A stretch of 64,000 nt of DNA from Gyrodactylus bullatarudis (taxonomy: Eukaryota; Platyhelminthes; Monogenea; Gyrodactylidea; Gyrodactylidae): assembly GCA_012064415.1 (NCBI GenBank), contig SSNU01000030.1, positions 168,980 through 232,979 on the forward strand, read 5' to 3'. The translations under genes and the position numbers were made by a program. The first letter of the stretch is position 1. Every line of letters begins with the position of its first letter. The notes under the pieces are model-generated. The model searched no databases, was not told the origin of the DNA, and was given only the letters and a program-made list of their open reading frames with translations. This document shows, piece by piece, positions 25,801-38,988 of the stretch.

Positions 25801-28800
25801 TGAGAAACAATAAGACGAACTCATTTTATGAAATTCGTCAAGATAAAACTTGGTATATAAAGGATAAAATAGGATAAAGAAAGTATTCATTTTCTTTTGT
25901 TCTGTGTGTCTTTTTTCTCTGTCTGGATAGGAAGAGAAGATAAAATTTGCCTTTATCTTAGTATTGGTTTTAAATTAGAATTATTTTATCGAATTATCCC
26001 CAAATTTTATCATAAAGATACTTTCCAAAGCCAAGATTTTATCTTCCAAATGTAATATTTATGCCAACCCATCTTTTTATCTTCTGGAAATTACTAAGTT
26101 ATAAGGGGGCAACATTTGCTACCGACTCTTTCTATATTTTTTTTCTGTTCATCTAAACTATCACGAGATAACATCACAAATAAAATTTATTTAAATTATA
26201 TGCTAAATTGGATAGTTTTTTGTCTATCTTTTGAGAATATTTCCCTCCAATATTCACCGGACATAGGTGTGGCAAAGTTTTAAAAAAAGTATGTTGTATT
26301 ACCCTTTACATTAATTTTAGTCTAAATCTAAATGTTCCTTATACTATGGCTTCCACAGGTGATATTTCAAATTCTGTTTCTGTACGTGTTCCACTTATTT
26401 ACAAGGAAAAATATTTGAAAAATACAACTCTGATTTTTAGCATGTATTTTGCTATCCATCAGTGGAGTACAATGTAAGGAAAATACTTTATTGAATGAAA
26501 GACAGTACATGATGTCATTCAAATTTAAAACATGAATTGTTGCACAGTTCAGAATTTCGTAGGAATCATTAGTTAAAAAATTGCCCTTTTTTAAATAATC
26601 TTACTTTCACCTTAATTTCAATGTGTTGATTTTTTCTCTAGAAAATAAGGATTTTTTCCCCTTGATAAAAAAAGTTCATCTAAATAAGTTGAAAAAAACT
26701 GTTAAGTATGAAAGGAAATTAATCTGCTACATTACACCATATAAAAGAGCAATTCTATAACCTTCTTCTAAGGGGGGTAGTTAACACTACAATTGAATTT
26801 ACAGTATTTTTATCTAGGTATTGTTGTTGTTAAGTGTAGACCTTCAGGGTTACTTTTACTTTTTTTGCCCTTCAAGTCTCATTCTATTCAATTGTGTTTT
26901 CTTTCTACAGATTTTCTGTTTACCAAATCCCTTTTATGACCATGTGTATAACCAAAGCACGAGAGAATAATAATCATAATAAAAAAAGACACGAGAAAAT
27001 AACCTCTCTCTTCTTTCACTTCACTCCCTCATACAACTCTTTCAACATCATGCAAGGAGAAATACTAAAAATGTATCAAATGGATGTGAAAAACGTCGTA
27101 ATTGGAGAAGAGGTTTTATTTTTGTGTCAAAAAATACATAAATACATAAGAATGGTTAAGAATACACTAGATATTTTTACAATTAAATTAAAAGAGAAAA
27201 ATGTATAGATTCTACGCATAGTTTGGGAAGGAAATTTGAAAAAAAGTGTCGAAAAAAAGTAAATTTTTCTTTTGATTTATTAGTTCGAAACATGTCTGTT
27301 GATTATGGAGAGTGTAAAGAAAGGGGATGAATTGTAAAAATTACCCTCTTTCGACCAACATTTTGTTGTCAAGGTGGTAGAAATATTTAGAACGTGCTTT
27401 CTCCGCATTCAAGCTTAGATTGTTTTTTTAACAATTGTGAATTTATATCGTGGTTCAACTTTTGTCTAGTCAATGTAAAAGAACCCAAGAATTCGAGATA
27501 ATATTTACTCTAGTGAAATTATCAGAGTACAGTATTTGCAAAAATTCAATTTGTAATCCTAATTCAGACATTTTTTCTAACTTTTCAAAGATAAAGGCAA
27601 AAGAAATCGTTGAATAAAAAGTAAAAGCCAAATCCTCATCCAACTAACAAGAAGTCACAATAAATTTACAATGCTTGTTAACTATCTTGACCCGAGAGTG
27701 ATAGTGGATAGGCTTCATTAACTCTGAGTTTGGTTAATCAAAGTATAAATGGATGATGTTGAGAGTAGTAGTTAACTCCCACACATAACTCTTGAGAGTT
27801 TCGTCTTATTGATAACTCTCTAGGTTAATAAAAGAAGGTATAATTAAAGAAGCTTTCTATTATTCTGTACAATGCTAAAGGGGAATAAGCACGTTCTTAC
27901 ACAGTTTTTTTCTCAGAATTACATCTTTTAGTACTATGGACGAAAAAGAATGTATATCTCTATTTTTTATAGGTTAGACTTTTTATATAATCCCGCATAT
28001 TTAGGCTATTGAATAATAAGTCAAGTCCACACACATTAAAGGACAATAAAGGCATCAAAGAGATGAAAAGCACTCACAGTTTGAAGAAATAATAAAATTA
28101 GTAACATCCATTTTTAAATCCAATACAATAGAAAACTGTCGTGAATAGAGGTAATAGCAGTCTCACGTACCAGGAATACTCGATAGTTTAATGAGTTTGC
28201 CAAATAAGTATTTTACATTCACTAAACTATAATCATCAGAATGAATTTTCTTTATTCTTATTGGCCTATTTGTCTAGCCAATCAGGAGTAGACACTTAAC
28301 AAGTATTAGATGATAAATAAACCAATGAAAACGACGCAAATACTTGAAAATAACTAATGAATCACATGATATTATGTAATAGAGTATAATAAAATTTATG
28401 AAATGACATACTTTTATTACGCTGTCCCATAGTAATAAAATATCCTAGAATGGAGTAATTAGTCTATAATTTAGTTAACCTTTGCTAGATTTTCCCATGT
28501 CGTATAGTACTATAGTATATCAGAAAACAATGTCAATTATAATTTTTCTCTGCACACAGAAAAGCTTGTTCAAGATATAAAGCAGACAACTGTTTCACAT
28601 TAGACTGTACATTTATCTGATAAAGTCAAAGTCAAAGGCTTTATATATTCTCTATATGTTTTTGAAAATAACTATGATGATTTAAGCTTAAAATTCACTT
28701 GTTCCAATTACTACTGCATCTCTCTAAAGCCCAGTCTTTCATAATTGGAGAGAATATTTTGTTTGAATTTCCTTAATTTTTGAAAAATATGCCTGCTGAA

Positions 28801-31800
28801 TGTTACGTTTACGATTGCTATTGTACAATGTAAATTGAAGTAATTTGAGAATGTCAATCAATATGTAGTGCAACAATAGTTTAGATGTTCAATTACGATT
28901 CAAATCTAGAGGGGAAGTTGTTGTTCCCTTTTTTCTCCTCATATATTTCCCCCACACCAAACACCTCCTCCCTCTATTCCTGGTGCATGTTCCATTTTGT
29001 TATTGAGAGAAAAAGTTTTCATTCATTGTTAAGGGAGTGAGATCTACCTCGGAATGTGTGTGTCATTAATGTAATTTGTTTTTTTAGGATAAATAAAAAG
29101 ACAATTGCAATTTATAGGGGATATCTTTAGTTCATTGCATCAAAAATATTTTTTTAAAAAGGAAAACATCTTTTTTTGATACGCCTTTGGATAATTCTTG
29201 TATATTTTCTGTTCTCTATTGATTTTGGGCTAGAATTTGATTAATTCTTCCATTTCTGTACTAATAAAAAAGTATACAGGAAAATTTAACAAAAAATTGA
29301 AACACATCGTATAAAAATGATATCAGATGGTTTTTATACAATTTCCGTTCTACAGGATTTATTATAGCTGATTCTGATTTGAAAATAAATAAAATTCAAG
29401 TATTACTCTACACCAACATCTGATTTTTCCTTCTTCTTTTCGGGTCTCTCTCCTGTAAATCCCTCACGACATATGTTTTCAATACGAGGGGAAAAACTTT
29501 AAAGAAATTCTTCTTGACAAATAAATTTTATTTTTCAATTTCAGGATTAATTGACGAAATTCCACACAAATTTATTACACTTGCTCATGTTTCATTCCTT
29601 CAAGTTGGCTTTTGACTTGGTCTTACTCACCTGGTACAAAATGAAGGTCCTTCATTATACTACTTATTCGAGTCATTCAACCATTAATAATTCATCTATT
29701 CAAATGAGATGGGCACTAATTCTCACTGTGGTTTTTATTCATTCTGACATGTTTTTTTTATTGTCCAAATCATTCATTTATTCATTCATATTATACAGTA
29801 GTTATAATTCAGGAGTGTATTATTTAGACAAGAATATTTAAATGCACTAAATATAATAGAGATAACAGTGCTACTACTGATATAGAAAAATACATACAAT
29901 TGATAACATTATGAATGCTTATTTTCTCTACATTTATCGAAAAAAAAAGTTTCAGCCTTGATAAATTATGATTATTTCATTGTCCACTTCATAGAGACAG
30001 AAAGAGAAATAGATAGAAAGAAAAAGAAAGACATTTTCAGAGAGTACAAAAACTTGAAAAAAATTCATTCAACGATTAATTTTCAAATTTCTAATTTCTT
30101 CCAATGCATTCGTGAATGAGCAGTATTATTCTCATCAACACAATCAAATGATGAAGAATACTCTTGTAGGTTACCCCTGATTAATGAAATACATGATCTA
30201 TTGATTGCACTCCTTTACACAATACATGCATAAAATTAAAAGTCTACTCAGGACTTTGATCTCTTATCGTCTGTACTCTCTGAACCAATCTGAATCGAGG
30301 AGAATAATTGAACATTTTCTAGACATTCAACTACATATTTAATCTCAAGTTAAGGATTTAGAATAAAATAAATAACTCTCCAACAAAATTAAACTATTCA
30401 AGAGGAAATATTAGTGCAACAAGCTTCAAATTCAAGTCAAATTCAACCATGTATCTTTTCACGAAATATCAAATATATTACAAATGTACTTCATTGATGT
30501 TATCATACAAATTTTATTTCTCCCACGGTTGAGTGATCTGATCCTTTCAACATTCTCTGCTACAGTCGTAATAATAATAAAAATATAATAATTGAGACAG
30601 GTTCACCTTGTAGGATCTGATATGCAAATCCTTTGATCTATGTTCGTTCATTTAAATACACTTTCCTACTGTTTTCTTCTTCTAATGGTATGGTTATCTT
30701 TATGACATTCTAGTAAGGAAGGGAAAAAACAACAACCAAGTGATGAGAAAATGATAAGGTTATCATACCTCTTTTATCCTCATGTGAATTCAATACTCTT
30801 GACATGTCAGTTGAATTGTGCGTTTCTTCGTTTTTTTGTAATTTTTACTCGGTCAACCACAAAATACAATAACTTCATATGTCGTGTATGCGTTTTAGGG
30901 GTTTCGCATGCTAATTAAAATTTTAAAAATGATATGTAACTGGAATCATAAAGCGCTTCCATGTATTTAGGTCTGAATATATGACAAGTTGAAAGATATT
31001 CCTACAAGCAGAACGAGAAAGGGAGACACTAAGCTAATTAATCATTTTGCTTTTTGCTTCCTCGATAAATTCTCACGTTATTACGATGATCCTAATTGTG
31101 AGAATATTCCAAAAGAACTTAGAGCATTAAGATACTTTCAAATCAATCATTTTTGAAATACATTCAGTTTTTAATTTGATTATCTTGGGAAAATCATTTC
31201 TTGATCCTTCAGAATGTTAGTCTGAGGTAAGAAAAAATGGGAACATGGAAGAAAATCCTCGACGAGTATTTTTTTAGAGAATCAATTTTGGCCAATCAAA
31301 ATCATTCTTTATGGACTCCTCCTCCTCACATGTGAGTTGGATGGTAAAAAGTTGTTTGTAAAAGACCTTAATCACTTGATTTATAATTTTGTGTTTTGTA
31401 TTATCTTTGTTCACGGTTCATTGTCCACGGACAAGATTAGCTTTTATCCTCTTCAAAGGAAGAGGCATTTATGCATGAATTCTGTTACCGCACATTTATT
31501 GCTCATGTTTGAGTCATATTGAGCATCTAGGAATATTTGATATTGATTATTTTTGCTCTATAAGGCAATGCATATTTATCAAATGCATTATTATCATTGC
31601 ATGTATAATTTTAGACACAATTTAGTGTAACGAGATACATTTTGATCATTTTATGTTATGCATTTTGAGATGATATCCCAATTACTATATATATAGTATA
31701 TCTATTATGATAACTTTTTCCATATAACATGCTTGTGTATTTGAATTATGCATCTCTTACACAATTGTATGATTATGTGAATGTGGAGAATTACTACTAC

Positions 31801-32871
31801 TTATTACTTTATAATATATAACTCTGGCTAATAGGCATGATGATGTATGGGAAAAATATGCTTCCAGATATTCCTTTCATTAAGATGAATCATGAGAATA
31901 TATATTATTCAATATTAGTAAAATTATTCATGTCTGATACTTTATCATTCGTTAATAACGAATCGTTATTAGAGTTATTATAAAATTTCAATGTACGTTT
32001 ATTGTAATAAATAGTATAATGTACTTTGAGTGATATAACTAGGGTATGAATGAGAAATTCCAAGTCATTACTAGGAGAAATTTTAATGTAGAGCTTCTTG
32101 GAATTAGAGCAAACTGTAAGCAATGAAATAGTAATATTATTTCTTTCAACACGAATAAAGTCTCCAAGATAGAATTCATATTGTAGATTCACAATAAATT
32201 TAACTACAGTATTTAATATATAATTTGATTTGATAAATTTTGAGATTACACTTTTTAATCAAAATAAAGAGATATTGGTTCAAGGAGGATTGTTTGGATT
32301 AATAAATTGTTAATCTTGAAACCTGGTAACAAGTTTATCAAAGTATTCTGTTAGTCTACCAAAAGAATATCAAAATTAAAAAGATTACATAGGGAATCTA
32401 GTCTTGGAAATATTTTCTTGATCCGATTTTAGGAAATAATATAATTACTAATTATTTTGTATAAAAGTGTATTGGGTTCCATAGGATCTTTTGTATTTGA
32501 TTACATATCTCCTCTGAATCCCAAAAACAAGTGGTGATTCCTATATCTAATGTATATTTTGAAAAATACCTTCAATGAAAACTATATGTCTAAGCTTGCC
32601 AAATTGAACTCTCTTCTTAACTCTAAACTTTATCTGAACGGTCTTCTGTCTTTTGAGACTCCTTCAATAAAATTTTATCTTGTTTAAACTTGGGATAATT
32701 GAGTAAACATTGAAAAGATCAATTAATTTTTGTTCTTCGTAATCCATTTTTAATTAGCTGATATTAAAGGTAGTTGTAGCGGATTCTGCTTGTGTGAAAA
32801 GGTTTCACCAATTTGAGTTTATATAAGTTTTTATTTTGTAGTTTCAAAGAAATCTATCTTGTTCTATAATA
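22812..32871. other. Gene-free stretch upstream of the DDR-like gene
   Basis: About 10 kb with only short random open frames, the longest about 100 codons, none with a recognisable domain. It may hold the DDR promoter near 22.8-23 kb, but I see no clear core promoter. Isolated good splice-site matches, such as a minus-strand GTGAGT at about 29.63 kb, could belong to untranslated exons that I cannot prove. Confidence 0.5.
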
Positions 32872-32877
32872 TTTATT
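32872..32877 (-). terminator. Polyadenylation signal AATAAA
   Basis: AATAAA on the minus strand, about 24 nt after the TAG of the terminal exon at 32901. It supports that exon as a true 3' end. Confidence 0.5.
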
Positions 32878-32900
32878 CGAAGTGTAAATAAATGATTTTG

Positions 32901-33560
32901 CTAAAGCAACTTATTTTTTTGTTTCTTTCGTTTTGCCGGAGTCTTTTTACGTTTCTTCCTCTTCAAAGATGCAATTCGCTTTTCATCGGAGAGCCAATTC
33001 TGTAAGAAAAGTTATGGTTATTTCATAGCTGTGAAGAAAACCCTAATATAACTAGACATTATTAATTTTTATAGCCCAAATTTTTGGCCAAAAACTATTC
33101 ATAAAAGCTTTAACCTCCATGAAATTTATTTTGTTTTCTTAGGTCACTGTGAGCAATTGATCAAAGATCATTCAAGCAACGGAATAAAAAGGTAACTTTT
33201 GGCATGTATTTAGTTGTACTTAAGAATGAAAAGGTTTTGAATCGAATGAAAAGAATATATAAATTATAATTTATCAGGACATTGATTTGTCTTTCATTTG
33301 TTTGTTATCAAAAAAATTCATTCAAGTCTTGATGGTATTTTCAAAGTATCAGGTCAGAAATATTATTACATTCTCTCTAGTAGATGGGCTCTTGAAAATA
33401 GAAAATGAGATATTCAATTATGAATATAAATTGGCTGATTTGTGAAAAAAGAGAGAGAGATAGATATATTGCTCCTGACCTCACTTATCGCCATGTTACT
33501 TACATTGAGTTTAGGCTGCTCTTCTAAGGCAGGCTGAATTTTCTCATCTAAACCCTTTCT
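32901..33560 (-). CDS. 3' part of an unrecognised gene with a lysine-rich C-terminus
   Basis: Two exons join in phase 0. Exon 33504-33560 has a good acceptor, TTATTTAG, and a perfect donor, GTAAGT; it encodes 19 residues beginning RKGLDEKIQP. Exon 32901-32999 (acceptor TTACAG) encodes 32 residues: WLSDEKRIASLK, then a run of Lys/Arg resembling a nuclear or nucleolar signal, then TAG. A polyadenylation signal follows at once. Upstream exons must lie to the right. One candidate first exon ends at about 35.4 kb (ATG, then EDEEKDLYTW, with donor GTGAGT), but its phase requires an exon I did not find. I do not recognise the family. The very basic tail would suit a nuclear or ribosome-biogenesis protein, which is only a guess. 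Confidence 0.4.
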
Positions 33561-36158
33561 CTAAATAACACAGCTATCTAATTATATAAATTGATCATGA
33601 AACATTGAATGAATTGGTTTAATTAATTTTATGCACCACAGCATTGCAGTAATCCTGTACCATTGCTGACCTGTGTGTATAGATCCGTTTTTTTAATTAG
33701 AATTACAATCACCATAGTAAACAGTAGAATATGATAGATTCTGATAAAAATAATAATAATAATATTACATTCATGTACTATCATCATTATTTTCATAAAA
33801 CATGCTGAGGATAATTACTGGTGGAAAATACTGGTTTATTCTATTTATTTTTATGTACACATAATTCCTTGGCAAATTATTTGTTTGGAGAAAAAATTTG
33901 AAAGAAATGACTTTTGCAGATGATAACTATCACCAACGTAGTAATTTTCATCGTGTTAAAATTCAAATAATTTCAAAATGAATATCCAGAGCCTTTATCA
34001 CATTTTTTAAAAGGAGATAGGCCCTGATATGTGTGTACTTTCGGCTCAGTTAGCTATAACTCATTGCAGCTTGAAACGTTATTTGATTCAGTTTTTCATA
34101 CTAATATACAGTAAATTAAACTATCCTATTTAAAATGTCAATTTTGATGTATGAATTTTTAATTCGAATGAATGAATTTGCAACTCATCACCTACACTAA
34201 CAGTTGATAATATGCCAATTTACCTACTTATAAATAATACTCAGGGAGAGAGTAAAAATGACAGTCTTATGATTGATTGACGAAGAAGGTATGATTTTTA
34301 AGATAAACACATCCAAGATAATTATTGAAGCTTCTTCATCAAAGGTTTTTCTTCTTTCACTGGAATGACTTTGAAGAATACAATGACTTTAGTTATCTTC
34401 CTTCCATCAATATCTGATTAAATAATTTATAGAATTTGAGAATGGGAAGAACCCTCTATGTCTAACACAAGGGAAAGAGAACCCAGCACTTTTATTGATT
34501 CATATATATCAGTGTTTATTTCAGTAAGGCTTCCAGTTGACCGTTTTATCTAACCAAATGATAATTATTCTGTAGTTTTTTGATCTAGTTAATTTCTCAG
34601 AGTTTAACTTAACTGACTTCAATTCATTCCTAGCCAACATTATTAATAATTATTTTAAAAATTATAATTTATAATCAATATGCATTTTAGATTTTTTTTC
34701 AGCTAAAAATTAATTCATGGAATCTTCCAAACTTTCGATGACTACTTGAAAGCAATAATAATACCAAATTTGAGAGATTTTTTACTAAAACTGTAACTTT
34801 GACAATTTAGTAAAAATTTATTTCGAAGAAAAATTAAAACAATTGGAACAAAATATCCATACATATTATATATAATTGAAGGAATATTAATGTTGAGGAA
34901 TTGAATTCATTCGTGATAGAATTTATGGATAAATAAAGGACTGTTAGTTTAGTCAATTTTGTGCATCATGACAAAGTTGAAGAGGGAAAGATGCCTACTC
35001 ATTGTGTGACATTATTTCTTTCTTCTCTTCATTATCGCCACAACTCTTTATACTGTATTATAATATATATACTATATAGATTATATATTATCAGGGATTA
35101 TTAATAATAATTGCACTGTCTTGAAAGTAAACTGGGATAATGAATTATGGGGATAAATGAATATTACTCAAAACTATAGGGCGTTAGAAGGGTAATTCAA
35201 TAATAATAATAAAATACAAAGATTCTCTCCTGAAAGTTGATAAAAGACGAAGAAGAAGGATGAGAGGATTAAGAGATAATTTGGTAGTGTCCGAGGATGT
35301 TATCGAGGTAACTTTATTCAATAGTTCTATAGATCAAGTGTTAATTTAATCCAGTATGCAAATCCCATTATTTCTTCATCTTTTCTCTCTCTTTCTCTAC
35401 TCACTGCTGCAACAGTAGCCAAGTATACAAGTCTTTTTCTTCATCCTCCATTCCCTCTTCTTCTTCATCTCATCCTACATCTTCAAGGAATAATAGGAAA
35501 ATATTCATAGCGCCTGATCTAATGCTTTGCTCATCAGTGGAATTTCTCCAGGGAATTTGATCAGTACTTTTTCTTTGCATTCAAGGAGATTACAATCTTT
35601 TCTTATGTAAAAATCAGATTATTATTAATACATTTTCACCTTGAATAGAAAGTATAAAGTATATAGAAAGCTAAGGAAGGTGTGTATTAAAGAAGCAAAA
35701 GTGGATAATTCTCACGCCAGAGTTGAATCAAATCAGAATTTTTATAAATAACTGTCTCAACTCTGATAGGTTACCCGAATAGAGGAAAATAATTAGAATT
35801 AAACTAGCAATTGGAACGCATTACATAAATCATTAGAATGTTGAATTAGCTCTTAGAATATTATGCAGCATCAGTTATAAAAGTTTAAAATAAATGATGA
35901 CTGTATTTTCATTCTACGTGTTCAAATTCAGGAGACTTTATGTAACGATTTCTATGTTGTTGAACAACAAACTCAAGTTGAGAGGATCTTTTTAGACTGT
36001 AGAATTGATGGAATATAATTCAAAGTTTTGTCGATTTACCTTTTTGTTTCTGCTTTTCATTCATTATGATACATTGTACTTTAAAAGAATGTGATGAGAA
36101 AAAATTGATAAAGTCAAAATGTTCTCAAAGAATAAAAGAGAAACAACTTTTAACTTAC
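33561..36158. other. Stretch with no proven gene
   Basis: Probably contains the upstream exons of the basic-tailed gene on the minus strand, for example an ATG exon near 35.4 kb ending in GTGAGT. Otherwise AT-rich, with no open frame that I can assign. Confidence 0.35.
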
Positions 36159-38617
36159 AATATTCTTGTAGAGGGGATTTTCAGGATCTGCCTCAGCCAT
36201 TTTCAAGACCTTCCAGCAATAGGACTCAATGTTTTCTTTGTTCATGCCATAATTTAGCATTGCTTCTATAACTATGTCAGTTATCCTTGGATTATAGGTA
36301 ATATCTTCAATTATTTCTTCGAGGTCTGAGTCAATTCGGTAATCTAGATCCTTGAGTTCTTCATGGGCTTTCAATAATATCGGATGAAGACTTTTATTAC
36401 GTAGATTTTGAATTTTAGCCTCTTCCATGGCCCGTTTGGCTTCTTCTGCTTTCTTCCTATCTTGATCCAGAATCTTTTGAGATTTCTTTTTCAGCAGTTT
36501 GTACGCTTGATGATAGTTCGACATGGTTTCCTCAAAATCTGGCTTAGTTAATCTGAAAAGAGTTGTGAAGCCTTTTGATCGAATACTCGCAGTTCTTCTA
36601 TTCTTTCCAGCACCAGCCAATAGACTAATCTCTCCGAAAACAGTACCCTCGGATAGCTCAACAAAAACTTGCGAGTTATTTGGGCCACCGACAACTTGAA
36701 CAATTCCATTTTTCACAATAAACATTTCAAGACCAATTTCATTTTTCACACAGATGTACTCTCCAGGTAAATAAATGACTGGTTGTAATTTGAGAATCAG
36801 ATCATAGATCAAAGTTTCTTCACAATCCTTGAAATAGTGAATAAAAAGAGATCTTACCGCAAATAAACTGACTTTACTCAGTGTCTTGTAGTGAACAGCT
36901 ATTGCTAAATCTGATTTCAGTTTAACTGGTAAATCTTCAAACATTGAATTTTCATCTGCAAATTAAAAGTATTTTTACAATCATCATGCCTTACCTAGAG
37001 ATTTTTGGGTATCCCAGTTGTAGATGAACCATGTTTGTACTTTAGAGATTATTTCTTCAGGCAAAGAGAGTTGTCTCAAAGAAGAAATAGTTTTATTCAT
37101 TGTTTCACGAAAAGCATTTTTATTTGCTGTAGAAGAATCGAGAATATTAATTATTTGACCAATTAGTATAGCTGAGTTATAGACACCGACAAGCCAGTAT
37201 AAGGTCATAAAGATGAATTCTGAGACATTCGTTGCAGAAGGCAAATTCCCTATCGATGTAGAAGTTTTCATCGCAAAATAAAAGCAATAAATGTACCTAA
37301 CAAGAATTAGTATTTTATTTTTTGATAATTAATAACAAGACTACTTTAAAGTAGATATCTTACTTGGAATTTTTTAAATCTTGTGGTGTATTCCAACTGG
37401 TCTTTTCAGTTGAATAGAAGTGATCAAAGGCAAAATAACCACATGCTTCAAAGTGAATAATAACCAGAATATAGACTAATGTCTTTATAAGCCTTATAAG
37501 ATAGCCCATACTAAAGAACTGATCAGCTCTCTCGAAGAATTCAAAGAATATCCTAATTTTGAACAATTTGAGTAGACGATATCTCGTGTAACTTTTCCCG
37601 TGATAATACCTTATCAAATCCAACGGTATGATTGTTAGAATATCAATCTAAAAGGTAATTATTAAATGAGTTGGTTTACTCTGAAGATTTTCTTTCTTAA
37701 ATAATTCCTTAGACAATACGAGAACTTCGTCTCAAGAACACCACTCTTGAAGTACTGCTTTCGACTTTGAATGAGGAGGATGTCAGTCAGATACAAGAAA
37801 TCTGCAGCAAAATCAAACCAGGTCCAGCTTCTTTCCCATTCGTCTGTATTGTAAATGATGAAGCTCTCTCTCAGCGGTACTGATATGAAATTATATATTA
37901 CCGCCACATTAAGCAGGCCTAACCAGAGCAGATAGAAAAGTCCCTGAGGAGATATTGTTTGATGAATGATTTTGAAGCTTGGAATAAAACTCGGAAGTTG
38001 GAACTCGTACTCCTTTGGCTCGACCAAGAGTTCTCCAATCACTTCAACAGTATCTTCTGAATCAATTGCAATGTACTTTCTAACCTCTGTCTTTTCCTTG
38101 TGCAGTTTCTTACGAAAGGCTTTTTCATGCGTTTTTCTCTTGATAATCTCCTCATCTAGACATTCCACTCTAAGAGGCTTGAGAAGCCATTTATCTGACT
38201 TTTTCTGGAAGAATTTACTTTGATTGATACATGGCTTTCTGATAATCAACTTTCTTGGGGGTCTTTTAAAAGTAGAATAAGCTTTTTGGTCAGCATTTGG
38301 TTTATCTTCAAAATTATTTTTTTCTGCTAGATAAAAAGTACTTTTACCAATATTCTTTATATCTTTGATTTACATAAATACAAATCTGATTTGCACATCT
38401 GTCTACTAATCGGTGAAAATGTTCTGATTAGAAACTACACAGAAGAATTCTCACCTAATTTCAGTTGAGGTGCATCTTCTCTCTCGCTATCCGAAGGTGT
38501 AGGTGGAATCAATAGTTTTTTGCCCAGAACCTCGTGTTTCTCTCTGAATCTTGAGACTAAATGTTTTATTTGTGCTATACAATTGTGTGGGGTTCCTTCG
38601 TGATTTGCCTCTAACAT
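36159..38617 (-). CDS. CNGB-like: Cyclic nucleotide-gated cation channel, beta-type subunit
   Basis: Exons are 38455-38617, 37680-38326, 37364-37647, 36995-37296, 36858-36955 and 36159-36827, about 721 residues. The order is typical of CNG channels: charged cytoplasmic N-terminus, S1-S6, C-linker, cyclic-nucleotide-binding domain, and a short coiled-coil-like tail. The pore helix is followed by SIGNLP, like the SIG/TIGGLP of vertebrate CNGB and unlike the TIGETP of CNGA, so a beta (modulatory) subunit is most likely. The binding domain shows YLPGEYICVKNEIGLEMFIV, then VFGEISLLAG and NRRTASIRS, with the phosphate-binding Arg. A 30-nt stopless intron interrupts the C-linker to binding-domain junction; without it the alignment to CNGB is gapless. 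The last exon ends at a GTAAGT donor; read-through gives Val-Ser-stop, or a tiny further exon may follow. It is divergent from LOXL, with 371 bp between start codons. Confidence 0.93.
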
Positions 38618-38943
38618 AATCCAAAGAATTTCTCTTATTATTTATTTAATCTATTTATTTTTGAGCATTTTATACATCCCAAATATTTTCAGTTGCCTTG
38701 GTTACCGAATATTTGAAATGATGTTAAATCGATTAATGAGTGGACGTGTCCACAGTGTACAGAGGATCTTAATGGGAGGAGGATTCTATACTCTCTTTCT
38801 TTAATTTTTGAAAAGAAATATTTGAAAAACAATATATGCATAAAAAACATGTTCTTTTTCAATGTAATAATATTCTAGTTAGGACGTATAAACATTATGC
38901 TAATGAAAATTATGAATACGAAAACAGCACCATTCTCGTCAGG

Positions 38944-38950
38944 TATAAAT
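38944..38950 (+). promoter_or_regulatory. Candidate TATA box of the LOXL gene
   Basis: TATAAAT lies 39 bp before the ATG at 38989, just where a core promoter giving a very short 5' leader would sit. It lies in the 371-bp divergent gap shared with the CNG channel gene. The upstream in-frame ATG at 38836 lies before it. Confidence 0.4.
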
Positions 38951-38988
38951 ATGAGTTGAAAGACTCTGGAGTTTATCTAATCTTCAAT

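Noticed and set aside
26894..27208. ORF of 104 codons on the plus strand
   Set aside because: No homology that I can see, low-complexity composition, no splice or polyadenylation context; consistent with a random frame.
38836..38988. In-frame upstream extension of LOXL from an earlier ATG
   Set aside because: It would bury the clear signal peptide beginning at 38989 behind 51 residues and lies before a good TATA box; treated as leader or promoter sequence.
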